A stretch of 43,914 bases of DNA, from the NCBI GenBank assembly GCA_964612995.1, contig CAZTGE010000016.1:1-43914 (forward strand), read 5' to 3'. The position numbers were made by a program, and so were the translations under genes. The notes beneath the pieces are model-generated. The model ran no database searches, was not told where the DNA came from, and saw only the letters and a list, made by a program, of their open reading frames with translations. This DNA is from SLQH01 sp964612995 (GTDB taxonomy: Bacteria > Planctomycetota > UBA11346). Shown here piece after piece: positions 25,068-34,400 of this stretch (the first letter of the stretch is position 1; each line of letters opens with the position of its first letter).

Positions 25068-25877
25068 ATGCGTATTCGGGTCTGCTCCATCCTTCTGTGG
25101 CTCGTGTGGGTCAGTAGCTGTGAGCAACAGCCCAAGGCTGCTCCCCCGTCAGGGCGTCAGCTTGACATGGTTGAGCTGACGCTTCCTGGCGATGGATTGC
25201 GTCCGGAGATCAGGCCTTTGGCTTCCTATTTTACGCGCAGCAGCGCGCGCTCCCGGCAGGATCCAAGGAAGGCGGGGCCGTGCGGAGGATGCGACAAGAA
25301 GACGAAGCATGCCGAGCCCACAGCCCCAGCAGACGATGGGGCTGCGCCGATTGCTCAGGTGACAGGCCGTAGCGAGGGCTACAGGACGCCGACTGAGGCC
25401 AAGATGGCCGAGCGGCGGGTCACGGTACGCAAGTTGGGAGCGGGAGGTTTCTTCATCTATCGCTCATGTCCGCCCTTGCTGCGTCGCGTGGGCGCATGGG
25501 ATGTATTTGCTCGCGCTTTGCGGCTGTCCTCCTCTTCGGCCAAAGATGCTTCCGTCGGGTCGCTGACCGACGCTGCGGTGTTGGCGTGGCCAGGCGATCT
25601 TCATGAGGGTATCGGGGCTCTGTTGGAGAGTGTGCCTGGTGAACGGATGTCGGGGGAGTCGATCGGCCGCTCATGGAAATGCATAGCGGCAAGCTCGCGG
25701 CGAGTCGTCGTGGTGCCTGTCTCCAGCAGGCACCACGCCGCGCGGATCGATGAGGTTGTGATCAGTTTGGATGATGACGGAGACATCATCCAGTTGGAGC
25801 GCGTTGTCGCAGTGGATTACGAAGGCTGGGTTGAAGCTCACAGGCTTGTCCTCCTTGTTGACCATCCGCAGGAGTAG
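25068..25877 (+). CDS. Predicted lipoprotein of unknown function
   Basis: The N-terminus MRIRVCSILLWLVWVSSC ends in a lipobox (VSSC, Cys18), so the 269-residue product should be exported and lipid-anchored. A proline- and charge-rich linker follows, with a CGGC pair at residues 72-75 that could bind metal or form a disulfide. The C-terminal half looks folded, with alternating strands ('RVVVVPVSS', 'ARIDEVVISLDDDGDIIQLE', 'AHRLVLLVD'). I do not recognise a family. It is 8 bases ahead of the HEAT-repeat gene and starts the three-gene cluster. No strong ribosome binding site precedes ATG 25068. Codon choice is less GC-rich than in genes left of the tRNA. Confidence 0.7.
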   Translation: MRIRVCSILLWLVWVSSCEQQPKAAPPSGRQLDMVELTLPGDGLRPEIRPLASYFTRSSARSRQDPRKAGPCGGCDKKTKHAEPTAPADDGAAPIAQVTGRSEGYRTPTEAKMAERRVTVRKLGAGGFFIYRSCPPLLRRVGAWDVFARALRLSSSSAKDASVGSLTDAAVLAWPGDLHEGIGALLESVPGERMSGESIGRSWKCIAASSRRVVVVPVSSRHHAARIDEVVISLDDDGDIIQLERVVAVDYEGWVEAHRLVLLVDHPQE

Positions 25878-25885
25878 GGGGGCGC

Positions 25886-26821
25886 ATGCGAACTGTTGTC
25901 TTCTTGGGCATGGCAGGCGTGTCATCGATAGCTCTAGGGTTCTTGTTCTATCACGGTCGGTTGATGATGCGATCGGTGCCCAGCGGTGAGCGACCGGCGT
26001 CCGATGTCGAGTCCGAGGATGGCGATGCCCAACGGGGCGTCGGTGTAGGCTCCGTGCGTCAGCCTGACGTGCCGGCTGGCTACGTGCCGCCTCCTGCGCA
26101 TGATCCACGCGTAGCGGATCTGGTGGACAAACGCCTGCGATCAGTAGAGCGGTTGCTTCCCAGCTTCGATGGTCGCCGACACACCGCAGACGAGCGGGAT
26201 TGGCCCTCGCTGCGCACCGTGCTGCGTGATACCGATGATGATGATACTGTGCGCAATGAGGCGGCGAGCCTGCTTCGAGCGAGCGGTGACCCCGAGCTGG
26301 ATGCGGTTCTCGTCGAGGTTCTGAAGGACGAGGCCGAGGCTGAGCGCTTCCGTTCTTTTGCCGTGCAACATCTGACGGACGCACTCCGTATGTCTTCAGA
26401 AGCCAGCGTTGCGGGTGAGACCTTGCGTGCTCATTTCCAACGGCTGCTGGAAGATCGGCATCTGAAGGTGCGGCGCCAGGCCCTTCTGGGGCTCGCCAGG
26501 ATCGATGACCCCGCAGCAGATCGGATGATCGTTGATGTTCTCAGCCGAGAGGAGCCGGGGCCGATGGCAGACCTGGCGATGCGCCTTGTGCAGGAAAAAC
26601 GAATGAATGATCAATACGTCCATCTGCGCCGTTTGGCATACGCCGAGGATCCCGAGGTGAGGGTTGCCGCGATTGCAGCACTCGGCGCGCTGGGTGATGA
26701 GACTTCTCGAGGGGCTTTCGTCGCGGCAGCGAGCTCCAAGCATGCGCGTCTCAAGGCGGCGGGAGTCGATGCGTTGTCGCGAATCGATGGCATGGGGACG
26801 GAAGACGGGGCCAAAGAATGA
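25886..26821 (+). CDS. Membrane-anchored HEAT-repeat protein
   Basis: A single N-terminal hydrophobic helix (about residues 4-22) is followed by a ~60-residue disordered linker and then helical repeats from about residue 90 to 300: 'DTVRNEAASLLRASGDPELD', 'HLKVRRQALLGLARIDDPAA', 'DPEVRVAAIAALGALGDETS'. These have the A/B helix pattern and the characteristic Asp/Arg positions of HEAT or PBS-lyase repeats, which serve as protein-binding scaffolds. An AGGAG lies 10 bases before ATG 25886. The stop overlaps the next start by 4 bases (ATGA). An extracytoplasmic scaffold for the exported neighbours is a reasonable inference. Confidence 0.8.
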   Translation: MRTVVFLGMAGVSSIALGFLFYHGRLMMRSVPSGERPASDVESEDGDAQRGVGVGSVRQPDVPAGYVPPPAHDPRVADLVDKRLRSVERLLPSFDGRRHTADERDWPSLRTVLRDTDDDDTVRNEAASLLRASGDPELDAVLVEVLKDEAEAERFRSFAVQHLTDALRMSSEASVAGETLRAHFQRLLEDRHLKVRRQALLGLARIDDPAADRMIVDVLSREEPGPMADLAMRLVQEKRMNDQYVHLRRLAYAEDPEVRVAAIAALGALGDETSRGAFVAAASSKHARLKAAGVDALSRIDGMGTEDGAKE

Positions 26822-27672
26822 AGCAATTGATCGGTTTGCTCCTTGTTGCTGTGGGGCCGGCGGTCGGTTGGTCCCTGGCAGGATGGCGCCAGCGGAGTTC
26901 GGACGCCAGCGTCCACAACAGAGGGCCTGCTTCGGCCACGACAGTCGACGCTGGCAGGTCTGCTCCGGCTGGCGCTTCGGAAAAGGACGAGTCAGTGAGC
27001 CCGGCTCTGGCAGTGGATCCGTACGTTGAGCTTACTCGGCGCCCCTTTGATGGCACCCTCGAATTAAATCGCAGTGGTGCTGCGTGGGCCGTTCCTTCGC
27101 TCTTCCAGTCTGGCCGGTTCGTCTTGCGGCGTCAGTGGCAGACGCGGACCTCTGCCGATGCTTCGCGGGTCGGCGGTCGCTTTCGTTTGAGCGGAGGCGG
27201 TGACAATGGTCATCGCGTAAGGCTCGACCAAGTGGTCCAAGGCGAAGCCGCATTTCCCGGCTACCTGGATGCAGAATTCGATAACGGTCGCCTTGAGGTG
27301 AACAGGGCGATGGCCGGAGTTCCGCCTCAGGTGGACGCGGTGTTGCAGGAGGCTGCGCGGCAATTACTGCTAATGGCGGGGCATCTGCCACACGGACCGA
27401 TAGAGGATGGAGAAGTGCTCTGTTTGGCTGGGGAGGCATTCGAGGTGGCGGCGTTGAGTACTGGGCAGGCGCTGTTGGTGGCGTCGCGCCATGTTGGCGC
27501 CGTGGGGGACGAGCCAGTTTATCCCCGCCAATCAGGTGAATTGTCCGAATTCCAGCTGCAGCTTGATGCAGCCGGGCGATTGGCTTCCGTGAACCGGGTG
27601 ATCGCATCCTATGACCAGGCAACCAGGGACTTCCGGATCTCACGGCTATGGATAACGCCAGAGACCCGGTAG
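26818..27672 (+). CDS. Exported or anchored protein of unknown function
   Basis: Residues 1-21 (MKQLIGLLLVAVGPAVGWSLA) form a signal peptide or anchor, followed by a low-complexity linker to about residue 65. The remaining ~220 residues look like a beta-rich domain ('GRFVLRRQWQTRTSADASRV', 'HRVRLDQVVQG', 'FEVAALSTGQALLVASRHVG') ending in 'TRDFRISRLWITP'. No family is recognised. Its start overlaps the HEAT-repeat gene by 4 bases, so translation is coupled. The three genes probably form one transcript whose products meet at the cell envelope. The palindrome-rich non-coding stretch and the giant YD-repeat gene follow downstream. Confidence 0.72.
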   Translation: MKQLIGLLLVAVGPAVGWSLAGWRQRSSDASVHNRGPASATTVDAGRSAPAGASEKDESVSPALAVDPYVELTRRPFDGTLELNRSGAAWAVPSLFQSGRFVLRRQWQTRTSADASRVGGRFRLSGGGDNGHRVRLDQVVQGEAAFPGYLDAEFDNGRLEVNRAMAGVPPQVDAVLQEAARQLLLMAGHLPHGPIEDGEVLCLAGEAFEVAALSTGQALLVASRHVGAVGDEPVYPRQSGELSEFQLQLDAAGRLASVNRVIASYDQATRDFRISRLWITPETR

Positions 27673-27699
27673 TGACGGGACCCTCAAAGATCTCCTGAA

Positions 27700-28090
27700 G
27701 GACTCAGGTCGGAGCGACCGTCCGACCGAGCAGTGGTTATCTGCGAGAATGGGCCGTAGGCCCGCGGAAAACGCCAGCGTAGCTGGCGAGCGACAGGCGA
27801 GGCCGTAGGGGGCAGAGCCGGTATCATGAAGCGATAGCAGCCCCCGATGGGGCCTGTGGCCGACGGAGGCCGTCGGGCGGCAGCGAGGAAATGGGGTGCA
27901 CCAAAGGTGCAGCGCCCTTCCCAGGAACTTCCAGCGCTATCACGCCCACTCGACACGTTTGTGGGCCGGATCGCGTCATTGCGACAAACGGCCGGGGCGG
28001 CCAAGTTCCTGGCTCTTCGCAGCCGGACCATCGGGCCGGCGGGGGCTCTGAGGGAAGCCCCAATAGACCTTCATTGGCTTTTATCGTTTC
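27700..28090 (+). ncRNA. Palindrome-dense non-coding segment, candidate structured RNA or relic element
   Basis: Within about 390 bases there are many perfect short stems with tiny loops: GGTCGGA/TCCGACC (27708-27728), GGGCC-gta-GGCCC (27751-27763), CGCCAGC-gta-GCTGGCG (27772-27788), GCCCC-cgat-GGGGC (27840-27853), CCGACGG-agg-CCGTCGG (27860-27876) and TGCACC-aaa-GGTGCA (27897-27911). Longer-range pairs are nested as well: CCAGGAACTT (27921-27930) with AAGTTCCTGG (28003-28012), enclosing CGTTTGT (27956-27962) with ACAAACG (27984-27990). GGGGGC at 27808-27813 can alternatively pair with GCCCCC at 27840-27845. No coding frame fits. The strand is uncertain because palindromes read the same either way; plus is chosen from flanking genes. 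I could not match it to a known RNA class. Confidence 0.4.
28033..28061 (+). repeat. Right copy of the 29-base inverted repeat
   Basis: This segment matches the minus strand of 24851-24879 at 26 of 29 positions (first 19 identical). It also forms a small hairpin itself, GGGGCT (28042-28047) pairing with AGCCCC (28056-28061). It lies at the right edge of the palindrome-dense stretch. Confidence 0.55.
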
Positions 28091-28420
28091 TGTCGGCCAG
28101 GCCGCTGCCACGGGCAAAGGGTTGCGGCACAGTTCTGGCGCAATCAGCTGTTCTCAGGTGCAGTGACCCGCAAAGCGATTGGACGGGAGTGCGATCATCT
28201 ATGCTCTTGCCGGGGTTCATCAATCGACGTCTTATCCGGAGAACGCCACCATGCGCAAGGGGTAATTCCTGTTCGATATGGTATGTTGTCGGCCAACTGC
28301 CTGCAGGCGGGCCGCAAGCGGATTTGGCCATTGACCGCCTGCCACTAGCCCTACCGTCCTTTGCGCCTCGCCTTGGTTGCCCATCGGGGTCGCCTGGGGA
28401 TAGTCGACAGGAGCCTCGCG

Positions 28421-31400
28421 ATGCCAATTGCGCACGTTTTCTCGCCTCGGTCACTTCTTGCCATGGTGTTGCTCAGCTTCAGTGCGGTATGCCTCCAGGC
28501 GGCCGAAGGCTGGCTGTCGGCTGTCTCTTTCGCTGACCCGGAAGGGAAATGGCGCAATGAGTCCGCTGCTAGCGACGGTGCCATGGAAACCTATGCTGTC
28601 GATAGGTCCAATCGCACCGGGAACGGAGCTTGGATCGAAATTGGGTATGACGAGCCTGTTCGCACTGACAGGTTGCGCGTGGCCGCCGATTACGGCTTCG
28701 ACATCGTCGATCGGGTCGATATTGAGGGCCGTGTGGATTCCGAATGGATCGAGCTGCACTCGGGCGCTATCGAAAACGCGGTGGCGACGGACATCCTCCT
28801 TTCAGCGACGGTTGAGGTCGATCGTTTGCGCCTGCGGTTCCATTACCTCAGTTCTGGTTATTACTTTTGGCTCTACGACCTGCAGCTGTATGAGCGCCTA
28901 CAGGAGGTTACTGCTCCGTCTGTGATCAGCGGTACGCCGACCTCAGTGACCGGAAGCACCGCCGTGATCCACGGAACGGTAGACGATGATGGCGGAGCAC
29001 CGTGTGAAGCCCGTCTGCGCTGGGGGCTCGATGCGGGCTGCGAGAACGCAGGGCCTTGGGTGGACGGTCTGGCAAGCGGTGAGCAACTCAGCTTGTTCCT
29101 GGAGAACCTGGCGGTGGACTCCACGTATCATTTCTGCATGGAAGCGCGTAATGGCTTGGATTTGGTTGTGCGATCGCAAGCCCGATCCTTCTCTGCTGTT
29201 CCGCTTGATCCAGGTGAACCGCAGACATGGTGGCCATTGACGGGCTATCAAGATCCAGAGGGGGCATGGAAGCAGGAGGCGTCGGCGCTTGATGACAACC
29301 CCGCTACTGCTGCACGCTGCTATCACGCCTTGGGCGACCAGAAGTGGAGCCCTTATCTGATCCTGGACACAGTGCCGACACGAGCCAATGGGGTGCGGTT
29401 CCGGCCTGTCGGGAATGAGTACGTTGATGCCATCGATATCGATGTGCTGCGCGGTGGTGATTGGGTCGACGTCTATCAAGGCAGCTATGACGCCGATGTC
29501 GATCAGATGCGATACTTTGCGAGCGGCCAGGTTGCAGCTCTGCGCATCCGCCTTCGCTCCACCCGTGAAGACGCCGGCTTCTATTTCAGACTTTCCGAGG
29601 TCGACCTTCACCGCAACAGTGCACCAACGGTGGAGCTCGTGGCCCCGATCGCTGGGGCCTCGCACCCCCCGGGGAAAGATTTGCTCGTTCAGGCCCAGGT
29701 GACCGACCCGGACACCGATGACTCGATTTCCAAGGTCGATTTCTTCGCTGACGGAGTGAAAGTCGGTGAGGCGACAGAGGCGCCCTTCTCGGTCTCGTGG
29801 GCCGATGTGCCAAGTCGGCCGGGTGGCATCGTATTGCATGCAGTGGCTACAGATACCTGGGGTGCCACAGGGCGTTCCGAGTCTGTCGCGATCACATGCC
29901 AACTCCCAGGGAAATACGTAGGCCCCTTCCGTTGGGCCATGCATCTGCTTGACCCCACCAGTCCACAGCCACACATGATTGCACGCAATGCTGCGACCGA
30001 GGACGCACGATTGCTCAGTGGTGGGATCGTGGCCGGGGTGCTGGAGACTAAGCAATGGGTGCGGGACAATCAGGCCGGAACCGGCTCTTGGGGCGCGGGC
30101 AACACACTGGTCGGTGATCCGGGTAAGAACTACTGGGTGGGATTGGGTGATTGGGCGATCCGTGAATGCAGCGACTATGAGAACGGTGAATGGGCCTATT
30201 ACCATCGCCGCGGTCAGGATGCACAGCTTCGGTTCGGCTTCACTTCAGCCGATGGTGCGAAACTGAATGTCGTACATGCGGATGCCCCGGCGCTGTCAGG
30301 CGTCTTCCAGGAGGACGCGATCGTTGTCGAGTTGGCTTTCCGTAACCGTATTGGGGGTGGGACGGCATGGCAGTTGGGTGACTACGGTGGATCCCCTGTT
30401 CAGGTGGGTGTCTGGCAGATTCCCGCCGGGAGCAGCATGAGTCAGGCACAGGCCGACGACGCCAACAGGCTGGGAGAGCTGGAAGTGCTTCAAGAGCTTA
30501 CCCCTGAGGCGCCCATTCTGTTCCGGTTGGATATCCTGGATGACGGTCACTGGGCCCTCGCAGTAGATCTTGATGGTGATCATGCCACCGACGTCGATCT
30601 GCTGTCCATGGCTGGAGGCCCCTGTCGGCCCAGTGATCTACTCATGGTCACCGAGTCCTCTGGCCTACATCTGACTGCGCTTCCGGCACGGGGGGTGCAT
30701 CCAGGCGATGTGGGGCTCACAGACGTCGCCATCAAGTACCGCGAAGCAACTGGAGCGGCCCTGCCCGAGACGCCTCGCGACCGCCGTCCGCTGGAGGCGA
30801 CCATCGCTCAGAGGAGTCGGGTTTCACCGCTCAGCGTCCATGGGCGGCGCTGGGACGATACGCGTGCTGTGCACGCGTATGGCGTCACGCTCGGGTCCAC
30901 CGGCGTCGAGGCCAATTACATCGGCGATCGTGCGTTTTATCTCGACGTCCCGCTTCAGCCAGATGGGCCGCTACAGGTGACCCTGAGGCAATCCGGTGTG
31001 CCGACGAGTGAGGTGACGGGCACGGTCTATTGGGAGTCGACCGACCTCTATCACATTGGCGAGTCAACGCTGAGGGCAGGTAGCAGTTTGCTCTTCACGT
31101 ATGCTGAGGGCTATGTTGAAGGCGATCTGTTTTTTGACGCGGGGCGAGGAGCAGGGCCTGTAGCGGTGACGCCGGGTGAGCTCTGGCCGACCCGTTACGA
31201 TGACCCCGGGACCTATGTCGCCAGGGTCTACGAAGACATGGACGGCGATGGTGCATTGACGCCAGATGAAGCCATCGGGGAACACGTGGTGCGTGTGGTC
31301 GGCGTGTTCTTGCCTACGCGCATCGCCGCTCAGGTTGGGTTCGCCCGACCGGTCATCGCCAACACGGGACGCACCCCAGCGAATCAGGTGCGTTTTGAAG

Positions 31401-34400
31401 CGGCCGACCCCTCGGCTCTCGCAGTCGAAGTCGTCGAGACCGCCGGCAACGTGGCCTTGTTAACCGCCAGGCCTCTGCGTAAGGAGGACGCCGTGCTCCA
31501 GGCGTGGCTTCCCGGATCCGGCGATGGAGCGGAGTCGGTGCTGGCTGCTACTCGCAGCGTCAAAGCATTTACGCTCCATGTCGCGGGCCGGGCGTCGTCC
31601 TTGGTGGCCGACGCAACAGGACTAGGGAGCTTCTCGGTCGGAATAGAGCCGGCTTTACCGGATCTGCGCATTCGCTTGGAAATGCACGCCAGTACCGCCG
31701 CCTTTGCTGGCGGCAAGAAGTCTCTTGAGCTGCAGACGGGAAGCGTGGACGGCTCGGGCGACTTCACGGTCAAGGACGTCGGCGGTGCCGAACGGGCTGT
31801 TGCCAAGGTGACATTGGGCCTGCCTCCGGGGGAGAACGCCTACTGCTTCAAGGTTCGGGCATATGATCGGGATGAGGTGCTGCCGGCGAGCGGTGCTGAC
31901 GCGGTGACAGCACAGGCCGAGTCTCTGGGTGTGATGAAAAGCGCACAGTCCAGCGATGCTGCGACCGACAGCGGCGAAGTCGATGTTCCGGCCGGCGAGA
32001 CCATGCAGGTGAACGGCAAGGTCTGTCGCACGATCCTGTTCAAGACGCTCATCTTCACCAAAGCGGATCCGGATGAAGATGAGGTCAAGGACGGCACCGC
32101 TGAGGTATGGAATGAGCGGTCCTTCGTGTTGGTCAGCGAGGAGGTCTGTGAATCCGAAGACTGTGAAGAACTGAAGTACGAGGTGAAGCTCGGTGAGTTC
32201 ACGGGCGCTGGCGCCAACGTGGGCCGGAACCCGTTGAAGGCCAGATTTCTGAGCGATGGATGCAAGCCTTGCGACAACAAATGCGAGGCTGCCGGAACGA
32301 TCATGACAGGTGTTCTCCCTGGAAAGTACGAAACTCTGACCGAAGGGTGTGATGTGCCGGAGGGGGACGAGGTGAAAGGTGGCTCCGATTCCTTCTGGGT
32401 CGTCAAGCTCGATGCCCACGGCCCCGACGATGACGGAGCCAAGTTCCCAGACTACGCAGAGGTTCTGCCGAAGCGCTCCGGTACCTGGGCGGATCCTGTG
32501 ATCCGGATTGATCTTGGTGGGCAGGATAACGCCCTCTACGGAGTCGGCACGGTAGAAAGCACTCTGGTAGACGACCAGCGGTACGATTGGGAACACAAAC
32601 TGGACGCAATCTGCAGTGGACCTACGAATTATCTCGATCTCTCCGCGATCGCGCTTCCACTAGATGCCGGCGCACCGACAGTGCAGAATGCGGATGGCCA
32701 AGCGGCGCAGGGCACCATCGCCCCTGGTTTTGCAGTCGAATGGTATGAGAGTGACTCCCTCAGTGATGGCTGGAAGCCGGCCAAAACCGAGGTGCTCAAA
32801 TGGGCGACATGGAAGCTCGACGGCGCAAGTGGCACGAACAAAGAGAAGGTGAAGTTGGCATGGAATCCTGGCCGGTGGTATGTGAAGATGGAGGTCTATC
32901 AGACCCATGCGTGGCAGTACAACGACGAGCTCGGCCGCGAGGTATTCGCACCGCTCGCTCAGCCAGTATTCCGCGGCAAGGCTGAAATCCACAGCTTCGC
33001 GGTCGAAGAAGTGAAAGATAGTTTTGTGCCGAAAAGGGCTGATGAAGATGTGGACAACCCTGTGGGCACGCCCTTCTATGTCAGCAACTACAATGGGCCG
33101 GATCAATGGCCAGTCGATGCCCGCTTGGCCATTGGGGGAGGCCCTGCGCGCGTTGCCCTGGAAGGCTATCCGCAAAACGAATACTGGAACCGTGGCCCGG
33201 CCGGCGGGGCCCGGGCTCAGGTGGTGAAGATCCCTGAGATTTCGAAGGGTGGCATCCAGAAGTTCTTCCTCCAAGGGTACGATACCGCAGTGACCAATGA
33301 TGGGCTGAAGCTCATGATGGATGGTCAGCCGATGATTGAGGATTGCACAGGTTGTCATATCCACCACTTCGGCCCGGAGGACCCGGTCCAAGAGCCCGAA
33401 TGGATGGTCACCGACACCGAGAGGTTCACTTCCGTGCTGGTCGACGTTGACATGGACAGCGACAACGAAGATGGTGTGCAGCCGCCCGATCGCAGCGCCA
33501 TTGAGGAAGGTATCGAGTTCGAGGATCTCATCCTGCCAGCTTGGTTGCGTCTGCCGGGCAAGTACATCCAGGTCAATGATGGGGACGCTGACAACGACGG
33601 TGTCCCCAATTGGGCCGATGGGTACGACATCTATGGCAACGAGGCGGCAGAGGCTGGCGGCGAGTACCCTCCGGGCATGTTGGCATTGGATGATTTCCGC
33701 CACATCGCGGAGGAACCCGAAAAGGTTCGGGTAGAGTATCCCTTGGGATCCGTCGATGAAGGTGATGTGCCGCAGACCCAGCGACCCTTGGCCTATCCCC
33801 CGGCAGGAGGCGGATTGCGTATGTGGGCCAAACAGGGGATGGACGCGAGAACGAAGGACCCGGTCACGGAGGGGGGTGACTTGATCCTGCCGCAGGAATA
33901 TCCGCTTCCTGATCTGCCAATCGCTCCGATCGGGGGATTGCGTGGCTGCTTCGTGGAGGCCATCGGGCCCAGCGCTGAAATAGGTGATCTGGAGGTATCA
34001 TTTGTCTCGGTGCATGGCTCCACGCTGGGTCCGATTCGTGACGACCTCCGCATTACCGCCATCCAGTGCGATATCGATGTTGACAGCGACAACCAATGGT
34101 TGGGCGGTGACTTCGTGTCATCCGAGGCCTACCAGGACAACATTGAGCAAATGGAAGGCTTCGATGAAAAGCCTGGTGTCTACGTTCTTGTTGGTAGTGA
34201 GGGCGCTGAAGGCGAGACCGATCCCGATCGGGATGGGAAGCCGAATTTCGCCGATGGCATGATCGATGAAAACGAGCAAGACGGGGTGGAGGAGGGCGGT
34301 GACGTCGATCGGGTCGAGGATCGCGACGCTTTCCAGCCGGTGAAGCTGCGTCTTCTCGAACCCATCGATATTGAGCATGCGCGAGTACTGTTCCGCTACG

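Larger units (their letters stand above)
27673..28420. other. 748-base intergenic region before the giant gene
   Basis: The first ~420 bases contain the palindrome-dense segment described separately. The remaining ~330 bases (28091-28420) show no stable coding frame and no obvious promoter; a TTGACC at about 28334 has no matching -10 box. A strong AGGAG at 28409-28413 belongs to the giant gene that starts at 28421. The right copy of the 29-base inverted repeat lies at 28033-28061. Confidence 0.6.

Noticed and set aside
27700..28090. Group II intron or known riboswitch at the palindrome-dense segment
   Set aside because: No domain V/VI signature, no intron-encoded reverse transcriptase and no recognisable ligand-binding core could be found.
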